Source of the DNA: Nitrososphaerota archaeon
Lineage (GTDB): Archaea > Thermoproteota > Nitrososphaeria > Nitrososphaerales > Nitrosopumilaceae
DNA: 7,640 bases
Assembly: GCA_016126025.1 (NCBI GenBank)
Contig: JAEFDA010000059.1
Coordinates: 1 to 7,640 of the forward strand
Direction of reading: 5' to 3'
The translations under genes and the position numbers were made by a program. Position 1 is the stretch's first letter, and every line of letters starts with the position of its first letter. Shown here piece after piece: positions 4,849-7,640 of this stretch. The notes under the pieces were generated by a model, which saw nothing but the letters and a program-made list of their open reading frames with translations, did not search any database and was not told where the DNA came from.

Positions 4849-5221
4849 AGTCGGTACGGCGGTATATCACCTTGAACTCCTCGGCTATCATGAACGAGAT
4901 GTTCAGCATGTGCGTGAGATGGTTCATGGTGGTGCGCGGGGCGCCCAGCTGCCGCAGTATGGTGAGGGCCTTGATGGCAGACTGGGAGTTCACCGGCTCC
5001 TCGTTGCACCACACCCTGAACTGGTCGGTGACGTCCAGCGTAAAGTTCAGCACGAACACCTCCCAGTCCGCCACCGGCCCCATCCCGGGCGGGAGCCTGG
5101 TGAATATCACGCGCGCCAACTCCCGGAACTCCTCGTGGCGGTTTACCAGCAGTACCTCCAGCGCCCTGCCGGACTTTGGTCCGTCGTACCCCCACTTTGT
5201 GAGTATGTTCGTGTTGGACAT
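4847..5221 (-). CDS. Conserved-looking hypothetical protein, 124 residues
   Basis: I do not recognise this family. The ATG at 5221 is chosen because an A/T-rich TATA box is centred 27 bp upstream. The upstream extension to 5353 is Arg-rich, low in normal codon character, and would contain that promoter. The protein is soluble with no signal or membrane segment. It appears mostly helical: about 18-42 (GRALEVLLVNRHEEFRELAR), 52-72 with an aromatic stretch DWEVFVLNFTLDVTDQFRVWC, 78-93 and 96-120. There is a single Cys72, no metal-binding pair, no Walker motif and no helix-turn-helix I can defend. It has its own promoter and terminator, so it is monocistronic. It diverges from mrp across 230 bp. 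A lineage-specific thaumarchaeal protein is a guess. Confidence 0.7.
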   Translation of the reverse strand: MSNTNILTKWGYDGPKSGRALEVLLVNRHEEFRELARVIFTRLPPGMGPVADWEVFVLNFTLDVTDQFRVWCNEEPVNSQSAIKALTILRQLGAPRTTMNHLTHMLNISFMIAEEFKVIYRRTD

Positions 5222-5243
5222 AACACAGCCACGTAATATGGGC

Positions 5244-5253
5244 TTAAAAAATA
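5244..5253 (-). promoter_or_regulatory. TATA box of the 124-residue protein gene
   Basis: The minus strand reads TATTTTTTAA, centred about 27 bp before the ATG at 5221, in GC-rich surroundings. Confidence 0.55.
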
Positions 5254-5420
5254 GTGCTGTATGGCACCTGCGCTGCCGGCGCCGCGGCGCTGCACGCGTG
5301 GTTCGAGGCCGCAGACATCCGCTCCCACGCCGGTCGGCGGGCGCAAAAGTCAATACCAGTGGTTGCGCCGACGCAGGCCTGGGACGCGGCCTGGAGTCTT
5401 TGGCTGCCGCTGGTCTCTAG
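5254..5420. other. GC-rich region between two divergent promoters
   Basis: Between the two TATA boxes there is no defensible gene. It holds a 12-bp palindrome GCGCCGCGGCGC at 5279-5290, inverted 6-mers GCGTGG/CCACGC about 23 bases apart near 5296-5330, and a short dyad ACCA-G-TGGT at 5355-5363. I looked for a tRNA around the GGTTCGA at 5299-5305 and found no cloverleaf. Confidence 0.35.
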
Positions 5421-5429
5421 TTATAAATA
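5421..5429 (+). promoter_or_regulatory. TATA box of the mrp-kinase operon
   Basis: TTATAAATA is centred 27 bp before the ATG at 5452. It is the best match to the archaeal consensus in the window. Confidence 0.65.
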
Positions 5430-5451
5430 ACACGCGGGGAGATTCACTCCC

Positions 5452-6546
5452 ATGGTTGCGCTGGACAGGGTGCTGGAGCAGCTCAGCACCGTAATAGACC
5501 CCGACCTGAAAAAAGACATCGTCTCCATGGGGATGATCAAGGACTTGGAGCTGAACGGCGGGGACCTCAAGTTCACCCTGGAGCTCACCACGCCGGCGTG
5601 CCCCTTCAACGTGGAGATAGAGGACGACGTCCGGCGGGTCGTAGGGGAGATGGAGGAGATAGAGAACCTGGACATGAACGTGACCGCCAAGGTCATGGAG
5701 GGCCGCTCGCTGGACGAGGACACCGGAATGCAGACGGTCAAGAACATCATAGGTGTGGCCAGCGGAAAGGGCGGCGTCGGCAAGTCCACCGTGTCGCTGA
5801 ACCTGGCGCTGGCCCTCTCCCAGACGGGGGCAAAGGTGGGGCTGCTGGACGCGGACATCTACGGCCCCAGCATTCCGCTCATGCTGGGCATGAAGGACGG
5901 GTACATGGAGGTGGAGGACAACAAGCTACAGCCGGCCACATCCAACGGGATAAGGGTGGTCTCGTTCGGGTTCTTCGCCGAGCAGTCTCACCAGGCGGCC
6001 ATATACCGCGGCCCCATAATATCGGGTATACTGAAGCAGTTTCTGGTGGACACCAACTGGTCTGATCTGGACTATCTGATAGTGGACCTGCCTCCGGGCA
6101 CCGGGGACATACCGCTCACCCTGGCCCAGACCATACCCATAACTGGCATACTTGTGGTGACCACCCCCCAAGACGTCGCCAGCAACGTGGCCGTCAAGGC
6201 CATCGGCATGTTCGAGAAGCTCAACGTCCCCATAATAGGCGTGGTGGAGAACATGAGCTCGTTCATCTGCCCGGACTGCTCGGCCGTGCACCACGTATTC
6301 GGGGAGGGCGGAGCCCGGAACATCGCAGAGCAGTTCAGCCTGCCCTTTCTGGGCGAGATACCCCTGAACTCGGGAATAATGTCGGGTTCGGATCGCGGCA
6401 GGCCCGTGATGATAACCACCCCCGACTCGGCTGGCGCGACGGCCTTCAGGTCGGCGGCCAAGAACATCGCCGCCCAGTGCAGCATACTGGCCGCCCGGCT
6501 GCGCGAGGAGCAGGACGGCGCCGCAGGGAACGCGGATCAGCTGTGA
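5452..6546 (+). CDS. mrp: Mrp/NBP35-family Fe-S carrier ATPase with N-terminal MIP18 (DUF59) domain
   Basis: The 364-residue product is a deviant-Walker P-loop ATPase that assembles and passes on iron-sulfur clusters in the cytoplasm. Residues 5-85 are a MIP18/DUF59 domain with the conserved Cys50 in TTPACP. The ATPase starts near 96. Its deviant Walker A motif, SGKGGVGKST, lies at 104-113 with the signature first Lys106. LLDADIYGPS (131-140) is followed by the switch region VDLPPGTGD at 211-219. The cluster-binding CxxC is Cys273-Pro-Asp-Cys276 (FICPDC), which in homologues bridges a [4Fe-4S] cluster across a dimer. The C-terminal 20 residues are acidic and Ala-rich. The ATG at 5452 is fixed by the TATA box and by the DUF59 start. 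The gene overlaps the next by 4 bases. Confidence 0.96.
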   Translation: MVALDRVLEQLSTVIDPDLKKDIVSMGMIKDLELNGGDLKFTLELTTPACPFNVEIEDDVRRVVGEMEEIENLDMNVTAKVMEGRSLDEDTGMQTVKNIIGVASGKGGVGKSTVSLNLALALSQTGAKVGLLDADIYGPSIPLMLGMKDGYMEVEDNKLQPATSNGIRVVSFGFFAEQSHQAAIYRGPIISGILKQFLVDTNWSDLDYLIVDLPPGTGDIPLTLAQTIPITGILVVTTPQDVASNVAVKAIGMFEKLNVPIIGVVENMSSFICPDCSAVHHVFGEGGARNIAEQFSLPFLGEIPLNSGIMSGSDRGRPVMITTPDSAGATAFRSAAKNIAAQCSILAARLREEQDGAAGNADQL

Positions 6547-7037
6547 AGCTGCCACATAGGCACAGGCACCTATTCCGGGAGCCGGTCGGGGACCTGATCC
6601 CCGAGGGGAAGACAGGCCGGGACCGCATAGTGGAGATAGTGGCCGGCGCCGCGGCGGTGGTGACGGTGGGGGACCGCACCACCGAGAAGGTGCTGAAATA
6701 CGGCATACTGCCCGACATACAGATAGTGGACGGTGTGGAGAGGAGAACCCGCCGCACGGCGCCGGGCGGCGCCGTAGAGACCATAACCTGCGCCAACCCC
6801 CCGGCGCACATAACCGCCGAGGCCGTGTCGGCCGTCGCATCGGCGTACGAGGCGGGCCGGCCCGTGCGCATACTGGTGACCGGCGAGGAGGATCTGCTGC
6901 TGGTGCCGGCCCTGGCGCGCGCCCCGGCCGGGGCAATACTGATGTACGGCCAGCCGGGAGAGGGACTGGTGGTCGTGAGGGCCGACGAGCGCTCCAAGGA
7001 GAAGGCCCGCCGGCTCATGGCCCTGCTGGAGGGATGA
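6543..7037 (+). CDS. GTP-dependent dephospho-CoA kinase (DUF359 family)
   Basis: This family makes the last step of archaeal CoA synthesis, phosphorylating dephospho-CoA with GTP; it is unrelated to bacterial CoaE. The 164-residue product shows the family blocks in order: VGDRTTEKVLKYGILPDIQI (42-61) running into VDGVERR (62-68), CANPPAHIT (83-91), VTGEEDLLLVPAL (112-124) and YGQPGEGLVVV (135-145). Asp44, Asp63, Glu115, Glu116 and Asp117 fit the conserved acidic positions used for metal and substrate. The start is a GTG whose GTGA overlaps the mrp TGA stop, so translation is probably coupled. No strong Shine-Dalgarno site precedes it. An upstream ATG at 6477 in the same frame would overlap mrp by 70 bases and add an Arg-rich stretch, so I reject it. 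Confidence 0.9.
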   Translation: MKLPHRHRHLFREPVGDLIPEGKTGRDRIVEIVAGAAAVVTVGDRTTEKVLKYGILPDIQIVDGVERRTRRTAPGGAVETITCANPPAHITAEAVSAVASAYEAGRPVRILVTGEEDLLLVPALARAPAGAILMYGQPGEGLVVVRADERSKEKARRLMALLEG

Positions 7038-7121
7038 TGAGACGGTGGCTGTATGACGGGATGATTAAGACGCACAGCGGAACTGACCTCCCCTGACGCT
7101 CCTGGGGCACCCTTGGCGCCC

Positions 7122-7127
7122 TTAAAT
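7122..7127 (+). promoter_or_regulatory. TATA box of the metallopeptidase gene
   Basis: TTAAAT is centred 25-26 bp before the GTG at 7150. The rest of the 7038-7149 gap holds no gene I can support. Confidence 0.5.
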
Positions 7128-7149
7128 CCCCGGCCCGGCCCACCACACC

Positions 7150-7530
7150 GTGAAGCTTACCCCGGAGCTGAGGCTGCACATACTGGAGACAGCGGGCGTG
7201 TACGCGGCCCGGTTCGGCATCCCCGAGCCGCGCATACTGATGAGCACCCGGGAGGTGCTGGAGATACCCAGGCATATCACCACCGGGCGGCGTACCACCG
7301 CCTACAAGTACTACGGGGTCGCATACATCCAGTACAACACCATATTCCTCAACGTCAGGAAGATGCCCGACACCAGGGTTCTGGAGGAGACCATAGTGCA
7401 CGAGCTGGTGCACATGAGGTTCCCGTATCTGTCCCACGGGAGGCGCTTCAGGGACGTGATACGGCGGGGCCTGGGGGGCGCCAGGTTCAAGCCGTACAGG
7501 AAGCGGGTATTCGGGACCAAGCGGCGCTGA
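7150..7530 (+). CDS. YgjP/SprT-like zinc metallopeptidase
   Basis: The 126-residue product carries HELVH at 84-88 and a third His in SHGRRF (His96). This is the HExxH-x(7)-H arrangement of the YgjP/DUF45 and SprT-like minigluzincins. Glu85 would be the catalytic base and the three His the zinc ligands. Before it, residues 55-72 (YGVAYIQYNTIFLNVRKM) form the expected edge strand. The last 25 residues are strongly basic (RFKPYRKRVFGTKRR), which suggests nucleic-acid contact. SprT-like proteases of eukaryotes (SPRTN) act on DNA-bound proteins, but a similar role here is only a guess. The start is GTG, about 26 bp after the TATA box. No signal peptide is present, so it acts in the cytoplasm. YgjP and SprT types are hard to separate by eye. 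Confidence 0.85.
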   Translation: MKLTPELRLHILETAGVYAARFGIPEPRILMSTREVLEIPRHITTGRRTTAYKYYGVAYIQYNTIFLNVRKMPDTRVLEETIVHELVHMRFPYLSHGRRFRDVIRRGLGGARFKPYRKRVFGTKRR

Positions 7531-7573
7531 CAGCCGCAAAGATTTTTCAACACCGGCTCCGGCGCCACATCTG

Positions 7574-7640
7574 GATGGGGGTAATACGGGTGAGCCAGGT
7601 TACGGGCAGGTTTTCCATAGTGCAGCCGGGCTTCACGCCG
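7574..7640 (+). CDS. Possible start of a further gene, truncated by the window edge
   Basis: An ATG at 7574 opens a frame of 22 codons, MGVIRVSQVTGRFSIVQPGF and on, without a stop before the window ends. A T-rich box, ATTTTTC at 7542-7548, lies about 29 bp upstream, similar to the other genes here. Too little is visible to name a family. A GTG five codons later is an alternative start. Confidence 0.4.

Noticed and set aside
5296..5335. Possible tRNA suggested by GGTTCGA
   Set aside because: No acceptor stem, D-arm or anticodon arm could be built on either strand around it.
5352..5363. AATACCA half-site similar to the palindrome at 453-472
   Set aside because: Only seven bases match and the other half diverges; too short to claim a second copy of the operator.
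5926..6936. 336-codon minus-strand frame opposite mrp and the CoA kinase gene
   Set aside because: It crosses two certain genes, begins with a Pro/Arg-rich stretch, and has no domain I recognise.
2131..7240. Recurrent ATACTG(G) strings across the window, for example near 2131, 3068, 6484, 6869 and 7180
   Set aside because: They fall in coding frames as Ile (ATA) followed by Leu (CTG), the favoured codons here, so they reflect codon usage and not a repeat family.

Overview
The window looks like a piece of a GC-rich archaeal chromosome, most probably from a Thaumarchaeota/Nitrososphaerota member such as a Cenarchaeum-like sponge symbiont. The domain Archaea is well supported. Adjacent genes encode RNA polymerase subunit Rpo7 (RpoE') and Spt4 (RpoE''). 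There is a GTP-dependent dephospho-CoA kinase of the archaeal DUF359 type. Nearly every gene has a TATA-like box about 26 bp before its start codon, with no leader. The lineage assignment is weaker: it rests on the gene mix, the high GC content (by eye above 60%) and heavy use of ATA for isoleucine.

Layout. From 1 to 426 on the minus strand lies the 5' part of an acylphosphatase-like gene whose product ends in coiled-coil-like repeats and runs off the window. Its promoter overlaps a perfect 20-bp palindrome. From 631 to 1080 on the minus strand is a GNAT acetyltransferase, also with a palindrome above its TATA box. Three separately promoted plus-strand genes follow: an EF-1A/SelB-like pseudo-GTPase (1219-2142), a membrane-anchored DM13 protein (2193-2660) and a small TPR protein (2751-3122). 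Converging on them with a 7-bp gap is a tight minus-strand operon, rpoE'-spt4-nadC (4711 down to 3130). Next is an unrecognised 124-residue minus-strand protein (5221-4847) with a hairpin/T-run terminator. It diverges across 230 bp from a plus-strand pair, an Mrp/NBP35-type Fe-S carrier ATPase (5452-6546) overlapped by the dephospho-CoA kinase (6543-7037). A YgjP/SprT-like zinc metallopeptidase (7150-7530) and the first 22 codons of another possible gene (7574 onward) complete the window.

How the genes work together. Most are housekeeping: transcription (Rpo7, Spt4), cofactor synthesis (NadC for NAD, the DUF359 kinase for CoA), Fe-S assembly (Mrp) and a translation-factor relative. I see no tRNA, rRNA, CRISPR array, insertion sequence, phage gene or toxin-antitoxin pair. 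I do not see a clear new multi-gene system. The points most worth a second look are the palindromic operator candidates at the first two promoters, the acylphosphatase/coiled-coil protein, the pseudo-GTPase and the unknown 124-residue protein.
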